Below are positions 35,832-44,197 of a stretch of DNA of 64,000 bases, in pieces. Made by a program: the position numbers and the translations under genes. This DNA is from an uncultured Tateyamaria sp. (GTDB taxonomy: Bacteria; Pseudomonadota; Alphaproteobacteria; Rhodobacterales; Rhodobacteraceae). The DNA lies in NCBI RefSeq assembly GCF_947503705.1, contig NZ_CANNES010000007.1, positions 158,668-222,667 on the forward strand, in the 5' to 3' direction. Under the pieces are notes generated by a model. It was not told the DNA's origin, did no database searches, and saw nothing but the letters and a program-made list of their open reading frames with translations. Position 1 is the first letter of the stretch, and each line of letters opens with the position of its first letter.

Positions 35832-36059
35832 TGCAGCACCTTCCTTCGTGGCCGCAGCATAGGCTGTAAACTTTGTCTGACAAGATGGCGCGCGCCTAAA
35901 AAACGGGCTCTGTGACAGGGGGGCACCCTTTAGAGCGCCTCTGGTGCCGAATGCGCGCGTTCATTTGACCGCTTTCGCAACGGTTTGGACGCGATTTGGG
36001 GGCTCTGCATGTCGGGCTATTCGGCCATCCCCCGCGAGTTTTTTGGACCAGAGAAAGGG

Positions 36060-38339
36060 CTAGCCGTCTATCTTGGTCAAGTCCGCCACGCTGAGGCAGA
36101 GGGTGCGGATGCGGCTGAGCAGGTTGAGGCGGTTGCGCCGGACTGTTTGATTGTCGGTATTGATTTGGGTCGCTTCGAAGAAGGCGTCGATGGGGGTCCG
36201 TAGGCTGGCCATGGCCGCCATGGCGGTTGTGAAGTCCTGTTCGGCCATCGCGGGGGTTATTTCCGCCTCGGCTGTGTCGAGGGCTGCGAACAGCGCGCGC
36301 TCTTCCTCCGTCTCGGCGAATTTGACGTCGGCACCATAGGAATATTCGACACCGTCCTGCGTTTCGGCTTGGGTCAGGATGTTGTTGGCCCGTTTGAAGC
36401 CCTGGATCAGGTTTTCGCCGTCATCGGTTTTGAGCGTTTCGGAGAGGGCCTTGGCCCGTTTGACGAGGAGAGTGAGGTCGTCGTTTTGGGGCATAGCGAT
36501 GCATGCGTCGATGATGTCGTGGCGGATGCCTTGATCGCGGAGATAGACTTTGAGGCGGTCGTGGAAGAAGGCTAGGAGGTCTTCAACGATAACCTTCGTT
36601 CTCTTCAACTCAAAAGGAACAACTTCGCCGCCACCAACAAACGCCATTTCGTCGTCGCCCAAGTAGAGGTTCCTAGGTTTCTCAAAAGTGACGTAGTGCG
36701 GTTCCACTTCGTTGCGGTCATATCCCGACATAACCAGCTGGCTATCTTTCACACCTTGTTTTCGCCCACCATCTGGAATGAATACATTGAATGAGCTCTC
36801 AAATGACTCATACACAATATGCGCTGCCTCAATGGCCATTCGTTCAAAATGCAAGCGAATGTCGTTCTCCAAGAGCAACCGAATTACCCCCAAAGCCGCC
36901 CGCCGCAGCGCGAAGGGGTCTTTGCTCCCCGTCGGCTTCTCGTCAATCGCCCAGAAGCCCGTCAGCGTGTCAAGTTTGTCCGCCAGTGCGACGGCCACCG
37001 AAACCGGTGCGGTTGGGACCTCGTCGGATGGGCCGAGCGGGGAATAGTGTTCTTGGGCTGCCGCAGCGATTGCTGCGTCGCGGCCTGAAGCTTCGGTATA
37101 ATAACGCCCCATAAGCCCTTGAAGTTCCGGAAATTCATAGACCATTTCGCTGCTGAGATCGGCTTTGGCGAGGCGTGCGGCCTCTTCGGCCATGTCGGGG
37201 TCTGCACCAACCACCGGGGCAAGTTCACGCGCCAGTGCGGCGATGCGGTTGATCCGGTCGGCTTGGGAGCCTAATTTGTTATGGAACGTCACGTTTTCAA
37301 GCGCTTGCGTCCAGACATTCATATCAGACTTCGCCACGCGCAGGTCGTTTTCCCAGAAGAACTTCGCATCCGCCAAACGCGCGCTCAGCACCTTTTCATT
37401 GCCCGCCAGAATCGTAGCCCCATTGTCCGCCGTTTCGCGGTTGGCGACGGTGACGAACCGTTCGATCCGGCCCGTTTTGGGATTACGGACCGAGAAGAAT
37501 TTTTGGTGTTCCTTCATCGAGGTTTGCAGAACTTCGGGCGGTAACCCGAGGAAATCATTGCCAATCTTTCCCATCAGAACCACGGGCCATTCGACCAGAC
37601 CCGCGACCTCGGCCAAGAGCCCCGCATCCTCGACCACCTCAAGACCGCTCGCAAAGGCGGCATTCGTGGCATCATGCCAGATCGCCTGCGCCCGCTCCGC
37701 CGGGTCCAGCACCACAAAGGATCGCTTGAGCTTTGCCGTGTAATCCTCAAAAGACACTACAGAAAATGAGCCCGGCGCCATGAACCTGTGCCCTTGGGTC
37801 GTGTCGCCCGAAGTGATCCCGTCGACGTCCATGGGCACCAAGGTTGCCCCAGCCTCATCCGACAGAATGCAAAGGATCGAATGGAGCGGGCGCACCCATT
37901 TCAGCGCGCCGCTGCCCCAGCGCATGGACTTGGGCCAGGGGAAATTGCGGATCGTCGTCTCGAGCACCTCGGCGATGATCTCGGCCGCGGGCCGCCCCGG
38001 CTTTTCTATTACGGCAAACAAAACATTGCCCTTAGGCGTCTCGCGTGTCTCGACCTGATCGCGGGTCAGGCCCGCGCCGCGCAGGAACCCTTCGATCGCT
38101 TTTTCGGGCGCGTCGGCCTTGGGGCCTTTGCGTTCTTCGCGCGTGGTGGGCGAATTGGCGAGCAGCCCCTCAACCGTCAGCGTCAGACGGCGCGGGGTGG
38201 TGAAGGCGGCAGCGGAAGCATAGGTCAGCCCCGCCTCGACCAGACCGTTTGTGACCAGCTTTTGCAGGTCCTCGCCTGCGCGTTTCTGCATCCGCGCGGG
38301 GATTTCTTCGGAGAAGAGTTCGATCAAAAGGTCCGGCAT
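36060..38339 (-). CDS. glyS: glycyl-tRNA synthetase beta subunit, with internal insertion
   Basis: 759 residues versus ~690 in E. coli. It starts MPDLLIELFSEEIPARMQ; SLKEH-type QTSMKEHQKFFSVRN, RLADAKFFWENDLR and KDPFALRRAALGVIRLLLEN are family motifs. It charges tRNA-Gly as alpha2beta2 with GlyQ. About 65 residues around 520-590 (FNVFIPDGGRKQGVKDSQ to GGEVVPFELKR), encoded at ~36600-36790, have no counterpart in E. coli GlyS, and the DNA there is visibly AT-richer. The start overlaps the upstream DUF6446-like stop (TAATG) in the glyQ-VOC-DUF6446-glyS operon. Confidence 0.96.
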   Translation of the reverse strand: MPDLLIELFSEEIPARMQKRAGEDLQKLVTNGLVEAGLTYASAAAFTTPRRLTLTVEGLLANSPTTREERKGPKADAPEKAIEGFLRGAGLTRDQVETRETPKGNVLFAVIEKPGRPAAEIIAEVLETTIRNFPWPKSMRWGSGALKWVRPLHSILCILSDEAGATLVPMDVDGITSGDTTQGHRFMAPGSFSVVSFEDYTAKLKRSFVVLDPAERAQAIWHDATNAAFASGLEVVEDAGLLAEVAGLVEWPVVLMGKIGNDFLGLPPEVLQTSMKEHQKFFSVRNPKTGRIERFVTVANRETADNGATILAGNEKVLSARLADAKFFWENDLRVAKSDMNVWTQALENVTFHNKLGSQADRINRIAALARELAPVVGADPDMAEEAARLAKADLSSEMVYEFPELQGLMGRYYTEASGRDAAIAAAAQEHYSPLGPSDEVPTAPVSVAVALADKLDTLTGFWAIDEKPTGSKDPFALRRAALGVIRLLLENDIRLHFERMAIEAAHIVYESFESSFNVFIPDGGRKQGVKDSQLVMSGYDRNEVEPHYVTFEKPRNLYLGDDEMAFVGGGEVVPFELKRTKVIVEDLLAFFHDRLKVYLRDQGIRHDIIDACIAMPQNDDLTLLVKRAKALSETLKTDDGENLIQGFKRANNILTQAETQDGVEYSYGADVKFAETEEERALFAALDTAEAEITPAMAEQDFTTAMAAMASLRTPIDAFFEATQINTDNQTVRRNRLNLLSRIRTLCLSVADLTKIDG

Positions 38340-38854
38340 TATTCAGTGTCCCGTCTGGGGCATTCTTCGCCCACTATCGTTCCGTCATAGGCTTTTTCGC
38401 CGCAATCGTTCAGTTCGTGCCAGACATAGCCGCGCCCGTCCTGGGTGATGGCCACGATCCGGTCGACGCCAAATTCGATGTTTTTCTGCGCGAGAAACGG
38501 CAGTGCGGTGCCTGCGTCCAGTTCCGCCGCGATGGCAGGTGCATCAAAGCAATCAAACCACCCGGGCGCGTTGCGCGGCGTGGCATCTTCCAGCCCGACA
38601 TAGGTTTCGGTCAGCAGCGCAAGGCTGAGTTCGGTGGTAAAGCAGGCGCGGTAGCGGATTGGCGAACTGTCGGCGTCGATTGCCTCGAAATTGGTAAAGG
38701 GGATCGGTTCGGGCAGGTCGGTGACAACCGAGACCAATTGCACCTCTTCGGCCTGAACCGTTTCATAAAAGCCGTAGACTTGCAGGTAGTAGAGGGCGAT
38801 ACCGCCGATCACAGCGCTCAGCATGATGAATATCCCGATGATTTTCCCGCTCAT
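38339..38854 (-). CDS. DUF6446-like membrane-anchored protein
   Basis: 171 residues from ATG 38854, overlapping the VOC stop (ATGA). One N-terminal transmembrane helix (IIGIFIMLSAVIGGIALYYLQVYGFYE) is followed by a ~135-residue periplasmic domain with four Cys (YRACFTTELS, GWFDCFDAP, LNDCGEKAYDG, GEECPRRD) that could form two disulfides. This looks like the Rhodobacteraceae DUF6446 family (recalled, not searched). It lies between glyQ and glyS genes in a conserved-looking operon. Function unknown. Confidence 0.7.
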   Translation of the reverse strand: MSGKIIGIFIMLSAVIGGIALYYLQVYGFYETVQAEEVQLVSVVTDLPEPIPFTNFEAIDADSSPIRYRACFTTELSLALLTETYVGLEDATPRNAPGWFDCFDAPAIAAELDAGTALPFLAQKNIEFGVDRIVAITQDGRGYVWHELNDCGEKAYDGTIVGEECPRRDTE

Positions 38855-39213
38855 GACGCGTCTTTTCCAAAGCATAGGACATTGCCGTCAGGGTCGGTGA
38901 CTTCGATCTCGCGCATGCCGTAAAAGGTGACTTCGGGCCCTTTGTAAGGTTGGTTCAGTGCGTCCAGGTAGGCGATCATTGCATCCATATCCGGCACGTA
39001 GAAATAGGCGCGCCAGTTGTCCCAGGCCTCGCCCGCGCCGTCCCAACTGTGCAGAAAAATCTGCGCCTCGCCTGCGCGAAAGATGCCAAAGCCGATGGTC
39101 GGATCGCCCGCTTCGCTCACAACAGTGTCAAAGCGCAGCACGTCCATATAGAACGCCTTGGCCCGCTGGTAGTCAGAGACGCGCAGCACAGGTGTGGCGT
39201 TGACATAGCTCAC
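38851..39213 (-). CDS. VOC (glyoxalase/bleomycin-resistance superfamily) protein
   Basis: 120 residues starting with GTG 39213, which overlaps the glyQ stop (GTGA); no ATG fits. Two beta-alpha-beta-beta-beta modules: [28 protein letters not shown] and [21 protein letters not shown], with a final [14 protein letters not shown]. The conserved Glu of [14 protein letters not shown] and the EVTDPDGN region could hold metal, but the full His/Glu set is not evident. Substrate unknown. Its place between glyQ and glyS genes suggests constitutive expression. Confidence 0.85.
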   Translation of the reverse strand: MSYVNATPVLRVSDYQRAKAFYMDVLRFDTVVSEAGDPTIGFGIFRAGEAQIFLHSWDGAGEAWDNWRAYFYVPDMDAMIAYLDALNQPYKGPEVTFYGMREIEVTDPDGNVLCFGKDAS

Positions 39214-40151
39214 GCCGCGTCCTCCGGTTGCCAGCCACCGGCCCGCGTTTGCACAAAGGCGTCGGCGCATTGCTTGGCCAGCGCACGCACCCGCCCGATA
39301 TAGGCCTGCCGTTCGGTGACGGAGATCACGCCCCGTGCGTCGAGCAGATTAAAGATGTGGGAGGCCTTGATGCATTGGTCATAGGCGGGATGCGCCATGA
39401 TGATCCGCTTGCCTGTCTTGGGATCCTCATGGGCAAGTCCAAGGATCTTTTCGCATTCGGCTTCGGCTTCTTTGAATTGGTCCAACAACACGTCGGTATT
39501 GGCCACATCAAAGTTCCAGCGTGCGTATTCTTCCTCGGTTTGTTTGAAAATGTCGCCATAGCTCAGCGGGATGGCCGTTTGCGGGTCGTTGAATGGCATG
39601 TCCATGACGTGATCGACGCCCAGGATATACATCGCCAGACGTTCCAGTCCGTAGGTCAATTCGCCAGACACCGGGTGGCAGTCGTGCCCGCCAACCTGTT
39701 GAAAATATGTGAACTGCGACACTTCCATTCCGTCGCACCACACTTCCCAGCCCAGCCCCCAAGCGCCCAGCGTTGGGCTTTCCCAATCATCCTCAACAAA
39801 GCGGATGTCATGCAGGGCCATATCGACACCAATGGCTTGCAAGGACCCAAGATAGAGCTCTTGCAGGTCGGGCGGCGACGGTTTGATGAGCACTTGGTAT
39901 TGATAATAATGCTGCAAGCGATTGGGGTTTTCACCATACCGTCCGTCTGTTGGACGACGCGAGGGCTGTACATAGGCGGCGGCCCAAGGCTGCGTACCCA
40001 GACTGCGTAACGTCGTAGCAGGGTGAAACGTGCCCGCGCCCACTTCCATGTCATAGGGTTGCAGAACGGCGCAGCCTTTGGTCGCCCAATAGGTCTGAAG
40101 CCGCAGGATAATCTCCTGAAACGAGCGGGGCGTGTCTGGGGTCTGTGACAT
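39210..40151 (-). CDS. glyQ: glycyl-tRNA synthetase alpha subunit
   Basis: 313 residues. The class II core has [43 protein letters not shown] (motif 1 region), [29 protein letters not shown] (motif 2) and [20 protein letters not shown] (motif 3). Length matches the family (~300). It supplies the catalytic half of the alpha2beta2 enzyme, paired with glyS at 36060. It is the first gene of a four-gene operon with overlaps. Confidence 0.98.
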   Translation of the reverse strand: MSQTPDTPRSFQEIILRLQTYWATKGCAVLQPYDMEVGAGTFHPATTLRSLGTQPWAAAYVQPSRRPTDGRYGENPNRLQHYYQYQVLIKPSPPDLQELYLGSLQAIGVDMALHDIRFVEDDWESPTLGAWGLGWEVWCDGMEVSQFTYFQQVGGHDCHPVSGELTYGLERLAMYILGVDHVMDMPFNDPQTAIPLSYGDIFKQTEEEYARWNFDVANTDVLLDQFKEAEAECEKILGLAHEDPKTGKRIIMAHPAYDQCIKASHIFNLLDARGVISVTERQAYIGRVRALAKQCADAFVQTRAGGWQPEDAA

Positions 40152-40311
40152 GGGTCTGCCTGCCTTTTGAATCCGGCTTCTACCTACGGCCCGGCCCGGG
40201 GATGGTCAATTGCGCGTTATGCCCCTTTTTGGGGGTATTCCCCCATTTTCAATGTGGCGGTTTCCTGCTTATCTGTCGCGCAAAGCAACAAGCGGACGGG
40301 GTTTCGGGGTA

Positions 40312-42060
40312 ATGATCAAACAGGTGATGCTGGCATGGGCGATAACACTGGCCTTTGTCGTGACATGCGTATCCGGGGCACAGGCCCAGGAAGATGTCGT
40401 CTGGATTCAGATCGAGGCACAACCCAACCTGAATACAGCACTTGAGCGCGCCAGCGCCTATGCCGCCGAGTTGGAGGATGTGAACGGCTTTTCTCTGGGT
40501 GGCGGTTGGTATGGCATTGCCTTGGGCCCCTACACCCGCACCGATGCCGAGCAGGTGCTGCGTGTCTACCGCTCGGAGGGAGTCATTCCGCGCGACAGCT
40601 ATATCGCCTTGTCCTCAAGCTTTCGCCAGCAAATTTGGCCCGTCGGGGCCAATGTGCTGAACCGGGGCGTGATTGCCCCCCCGGTCGCCGTGCCCGAAGC
40701 GCCAGAAGCCCCGGCCGTGGTGGAGGCCCCTGCTCCCGCGCCCGATGAAACCCCCGCCCAGGCGCAGCGGAGTGAACGCGCCCTGAGCCGGACCGAGCGT
40801 GAAGAATTGCAGATCGCCCTGGCTTGGGCTGGCACATATAACGGTGGCATCGACGGCGCTTTTGGCCGGGGCACCCGCAACGCGATGGCGGCCTGGCAGG
40901 AACAAAAGGGCTTTGACGTCACGGGCATTCTCACAACTTTGCAGCGCGCGGCTTTGCTGGACGACTACAACAGCGTTCTGGACGATCTGAACCTGCAATT
41001 GGTTCGCGATGAACAGGCGGGGATCGAGATGTTGATGCCAGCCGCCGCCGTGCAGTTTGAGAAATACGACTATCCCTTCGCGCATTATAACCGTTCGGGT
41101 GACATTGATGCGACCGTGCTATTGATCAGCCAGGCCGGGGATCAGGACACCCTCTTTGGCCTTTATGACATCATGCAGACGCTGGACATTGTGCCATTGG
41201 ACGGTCCGCGTACCCGGCGCGACCGGTCGTTTACGCTGGTGGGCGAGAACGCCAGCCGCATTTCCGAAACGCGCGTGGCGCTGGAGGATGGGCAGATCAA
41301 AGGCTTTACACTGGTGTGGCCTGCGGGCGACGAGGAACGGCGCAGCCGTTTGATTGCCGAGATGGAGAAAAGCTTTGTCCGGCTGGAGGGCGTGATTTCA
41401 CCGCAGGCAGGCAGCGAAGAGCAGGCCATTGACCTTGTGGCAGGCCTGCAAGTGCGCAAGCCACGCCTCTCGCGGTCAGGCTTTTTCGTGGATTCGCGGG
41501 GCACCGTGATGACAACCGCCGAGGCGGTCGACAGTTGTACCCGGATCACGCTGGACGGCGAAACAGAAGCTGATCTGACGCTTGTAAACGAGGAAAAGGG
41601 TGTAGCGGTGCTGCGGCCTACCGTTGCGCTCGCGCCCCTTTCAGTGGCCCGATTCAGCAATGCGCAGCCCCGATTAAATGCCGAAGTGGCAGCCTCCGGT
41701 TACAGCTTTGAAGGCGTGCTCGGGGCGCCGTCGATGACTTTCGGAAATCTCAGCGATGTAAAGGGCTTGGACGGCGAGCCGGATATGGCACGGCTCGCGT
41801 TGAACACGCTGCCCGGCGACGCGGGCGGTCCGGTTCTGGATGCGGGCGGCGGTGTCTTTGGCATGCTGTTGCCGGCACCCAGCACGGGACGCGCCCTGCC
41901 CGATGGCGTCCGCTTTGCCCTGGACCGCGAGGCGTTACAGGACGTGCTGGCCCAAGCCGGCATGGCCGGAGCCAGCACCAACAGCAGCACGGCGATCGAC
42001 CCCTTTGATCTGTCGGCGGCGGCCACGGGCATGACTGTTCTGGTCAGCTGCTGGGACTGA
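40312..42060 (+). CDS. secreted SPOR / peptidoglycan-binding protein with inactive trypsin-like domain
   Basis: 582 residues from ATG 40312, with signal peptide (MLAWAITLAFVVTCVSGAQAQ). An SPOR-like repeat (WIQIEAQPNLNTALERASAYAAELEDVNGFSLGGGWYGIALGPY) lies at ~28-105. A Pro/Ala linker follows, then a PG_binding_1 domain (~165-225, LQIALAWAGTYNGGIDGAFGRGTRNAMAAWQEQKGF) and a C-terminal trypsin/HtrA-like fold (~385-570). In this last domain the usual TxxHVV is TTAEAV, DxAVL is KGVAVL and GxSGGP is GDAGGP, so all three catalytic residues are missing. It is probably a periplasmic septal or peptidoglycan scaffold (inference). Confidence 0.8.
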   Translation: MIKQVMLAWAITLAFVVTCVSGAQAQEDVVWIQIEAQPNLNTALERASAYAAELEDVNGFSLGGGWYGIALGPYTRTDAEQVLRVYRSEGVIPRDSYIALSSSFRQQIWPVGANVLNRGVIAPPVAVPEAPEAPAVVEAPAPAPDETPAQAQRSERALSRTEREELQIALAWAGTYNGGIDGAFGRGTRNAMAAWQEQKGFDVTGILTTLQRAALLDDYNSVLDDLNLQLVRDEQAGIEMLMPAAAVQFEKYDYPFAHYNRSGDIDATVLLISQAGDQDTLFGLYDIMQTLDIVPLDGPRTRRDRSFTLVGENASRISETRVALEDGQIKGFTLVWPAGDEERRSRLIAEMEKSFVRLEGVISPQAGSEEQAIDLVAGLQVRKPRLSRSGFFVDSRGTVMTTAEAVDSCTRITLDGETEADLTLVNEEKGVAVLRPTVALAPLSVARFSNAQPRLNAEVAASGYSFEGVLGAPSMTFGNLSDVKGLDGEPDMARLALNTLPGDAGGPVLDAGGGVFGMLLPAPSTGRALPDGVRFALDREALQDVLAQAGMAGASTNSSTAIDPFDLSAAATGMTVLVSCWD

Positions 42061-42097
42061 TGATTGAGTTAAATTGGCACGATTACACGGGCGCGGT

Positions 42098-42113
42098 TTA
42101 GCCATTTGTTAAC
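42098..42113 (+). promoter_or_regulatory. near-consensus CtrA-type box
   Basis: TTAG-CCATTTG-TTAACG differs from TTAA-N7-TTAAC by one base in the left half. It lies 65 bp before the small secreted protein start at 42178. This is weaker than the exact box at 18761. Confidence 0.35.
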
Positions 42114-42177
42114 GGCTGCCCGGTCATTTGTGAGGCACAGCGTGGGTGCGCTGTTTCATCAGTGACCGGAGTGTATC

Positions 42178-42444
42178 ATGTTTAAAACCCTTCTGAAATC
42201 AACGGCGCTTGCCGCCGCAATCACCCTGCCAGCCCTGCCCGCTGTGGCCAGCGCCGCCAAACCGCCGCTCAGCCATCAGGGGCAATGGTGGACGCATCCT
42301 TCGGGGTGCGAATACTCTCGGGCAGGCCGTCCTGGCGAAACCGTGTGGTTCTTGATCATCAACACCGCGCGCCCCGGCTGTCCCAGCTATATCGCGACCG
42401 AGACATGGGGCGGCATCTACCGTGCCGAAGGTCCTAAAATCTGA
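42178..42444 (+). CDS. small secreted protein
   Basis: 88 residues. A clear Sec signal peptide (FKTLLKSTALAAAITLPALPAVASA) precedes a ~62-residue mature domain, KPPLSHQGQWWTHPSGCEYSR... with two Cys (SGCEYSR and RPGCPSY) likely forming a disulfide. WWTHP and TWGGIYRAEG are striking aromatic stretches. A ribosome site is weak; GGAGTG precedes ATG by 9 nt. I do not recognise a family. It is monocistronic behind a CtrA-like half-perfect box. Confidence 0.75.
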   Translation: MFKTLLKSTALAAAITLPALPAVASAAKPPLSHQGQWWTHPSGCEYSRAGRPGETVWFLIINTARPGCPSYIATETWGGIYRAEGPKI

Positions 42445-42515
42445 ACGGGCATGTCGCACCACAGATACGCCTAACGGCTTTGATCTATAAGGCGCGCCGG
42501 TGCCGCATCCCCGTA

Positions 42516-42536
42516 AGGCGGAGGTGTCCTCCGCCT
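42516..42536 (-). terminator. hairpin at the 3' end of the ThDP enzyme gene
   Basis: AGGCGGAGG (42516-42524) pairs with CCTCCGCCT (42528-42536), loop TGT, abutting the stop codon of the leftward gene. A close copy lies at 48862-48887 downstream of another leftward gene. There is no U-tract. Confidence 0.55.
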
Positions 42537-44197
42537 CAGCCGATAATGTCGGGCGTGATATAGATCAGGGTCGGGCCATCTGCGTTGAACGCCTCTTGCA
42601 CAGCCGCTTGCATTTCGTCCAATGTCTGAGGTGCTGCAGATTTGGCGCCAAAGGCTTCGGCCAACTTGCAGAAGTCGGGATTGTGCGCAATCACCGCGTT
42701 TGGCGCAATCTGTGCGCGCACCATGCTGTCTTCGATCTCGCCCAGCTTGGTATTGTCCCAAAGGACAATGGGCAGAGGCAAACCCAACTCAACCGCGACG
42801 CCCAACTCGGCCATTGTATAGTGGAACCCGTAATCCCCGATCATAGCCATCGTGGGCTTTCCCTTGCGCGCCACTGCACCGCCAATGGCCGCAGGTGTCG
42901 CATAGCCCAAGGTGCCAAAGCCGTACGGATGATGCCAATGGCCAGGGCGATCCATATCCCAGACTTCTTTGGCCGTGTAGGCCAGTTGGGTCATGTCCGA
43001 ATAGATCATCGTGCCCTCGGGCACACAGTCGCGCAACGCATCACACACCAGAATGATGCCTGGCCGTTCCGCGTCAATCTCGGCGCGCCAGCGGTCGCGA
43101 TATCCTGTGATAATCTCGGCTGACCAACCAGATTTTGGCTTCTTCATGTTCGGGGCGTGTTTTTCAAAGGCGGCACGCAGTTTCGTCAAGACATCTGCCG
43201 CATCATATTGAAGGCAGAAGTCAGCTGGATGCGCGGCGGCCAGAACTTCGGGATCAATGTTCACATGGGTCGCCCCCGGTCGCTGGCCTGCGGATGCGCG
43301 CCACAGATCCACCTCGGCCAGATCAGTCCCGACAAAAACAACGCAATCGCTGGCCTCAAAAATCGCCGCACTGTCAGGCCGCGCAAGAGCCGCCCCAAAG
43401 GAGAGTTCCCAATCGACAGGCACAACACCGCGACCCGCATATGAGGTGAACGTTGCCGCCTTACTCATGGCCAGAACGGATGGGATCGGCCCACCACTGT
43501 GGCTGGCCCTGCGCGCACCCCCCCCAAAGACAAAGAGCGGCCGCTCTGCCTGCAGCAGCCGGAGCGCCAACAGGTCAACCATGTCCATGGGCGCGCCTGA
43601 AGTGATCGCGCCGGGCAACCGCGTCACCACAAATTTACCTTTATGATCAGGGTCTGGATCGGGCCGCCACCGGGTGACGGCCTCGGCTTGCGCCTCGAGC
43701 TGAGCAATGGGCACCTGGATATGTTTGGGCCGCGTCCGCTTTGCGCCGAATTCGATCAGGGCGCGGTCAATAAGAGCATATGTCGCCTCTGCACTGCGTG
43801 CTTCTTCCGACCAGTCACATACGGTTTCTGCCGCCGCGCGCTGGTCTTTCATCTGGTGCAACTGCCCGCGTGTAGCGGCCACTTCATCCAGGCAAGACGA
43901 GATCACCAGCATCGGAACACTGTCCGAATAGGCCTGACCCATCGGCGTCATGATGTTACACAGCCCCGGTCCCGTGATCACATAAGCGACCCCCGGTTTG
44001 CCGCTGGCCCGCGCATAGCCGTCCGCCATGAACCCCGCGCCCTGTTCGTGGCGCGCCAGCACATGCGTGATCCCGGCTTCTTCGATACCACGGTACATTT
44101 CCTGATTGTGCACACCGGGAATGCCAAAGATCACGTCGACGCCGCGATCCTTCAACATGTGGGAAATCTGTGCACCTAGGGGGCGGGTTTGCGGCAT
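42536..44197 (-). CDS. thiamine-diphosphate enzyme, AruI-like (5-guanidino-2-oxopentanoate decarboxylase type)
   Basis: 553 residues from ATG 44197, sharing a base with the trkH stop (TAATG). The Pyr domain has FGIPGVHNQEMYRGIEEAGITHVLARHEQGAGFMADGYARASGKPGVAYVITGPG with the ThDP-activating Glu in RHEQGAG. The C-terminal PP domain has ThDP/Mg motif IGDYGFHYTMAELGVAVELGLPLPIVLWDN (GDxx..N). It resembles the acetolactate synthase/AruI group; AruI acts in arginine transaminase catabolism. No FAD-site or regulatory subunit is seen, which favours a decarboxylase over acetolactate synthase. The pairing with a potassium transporter is unexplained. Confidence 0.8.
   Translation of the reverse strand: MPQTRPLGAQISHMLKDRGVDVIFGIPGVHNQEMYRGIEEAGITHVLARHEQGAGFMADGYARASGKPGVAYVITGPGLCNIMTPMGQAYSDSVPMLVISSCLDEVAATRGQLHQMKDQRAAAETVCDWSEEARSAEATYALIDRALIEFGAKRTRPKHIQVPIAQLEAQAEAVTRWRPDPDPDHKGKFVVTRLPGAITSGAPMDMVDLLALRLLQAERPLFVFGGGARRASHSGGPIPSVLAMSKAATFTSYAGRGVVPVDWELSFGAALARPDSAAIFEASDCVVFVGTDLAEVDLWRASAGQRPGATHVNIDPEVLAAAHPADFCLQYDAADVLTKLRAAFEKHAPNMKKPKSGWSAEIITGYRDRWRAEIDAERPGIILVCDALRDCVPEGTMIYSDMTQLAYTAKEVWDMDRPGHWHHPYGFGTLGYATPAAIGGAVARKGKPTMAMIGDYGFHYTMAELGVAVELGLPLPIVLWDNTKLGEIEDSMVRAQIAPNAVIAHNPDFCKLAEAFGAKSAAPQTLDEMQAAVQEAFNADGPTLIYITPDIIG

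Noticed and set aside
35985..36203. A 72-residue rightward frame starting in the gap before the glyS end
   Set aside because: Most of it is antisense to glyS, with no family resemblance and no ribosome site.
40231..40244. GGGGGTATTCCCCC as an operator upstream of the SPOR protein
   Set aside because: Short GC arms in a region serving both glyQ and the SPOR gene; it could be either promoter-proximal chance or a weak hairpin. No second copy was found.
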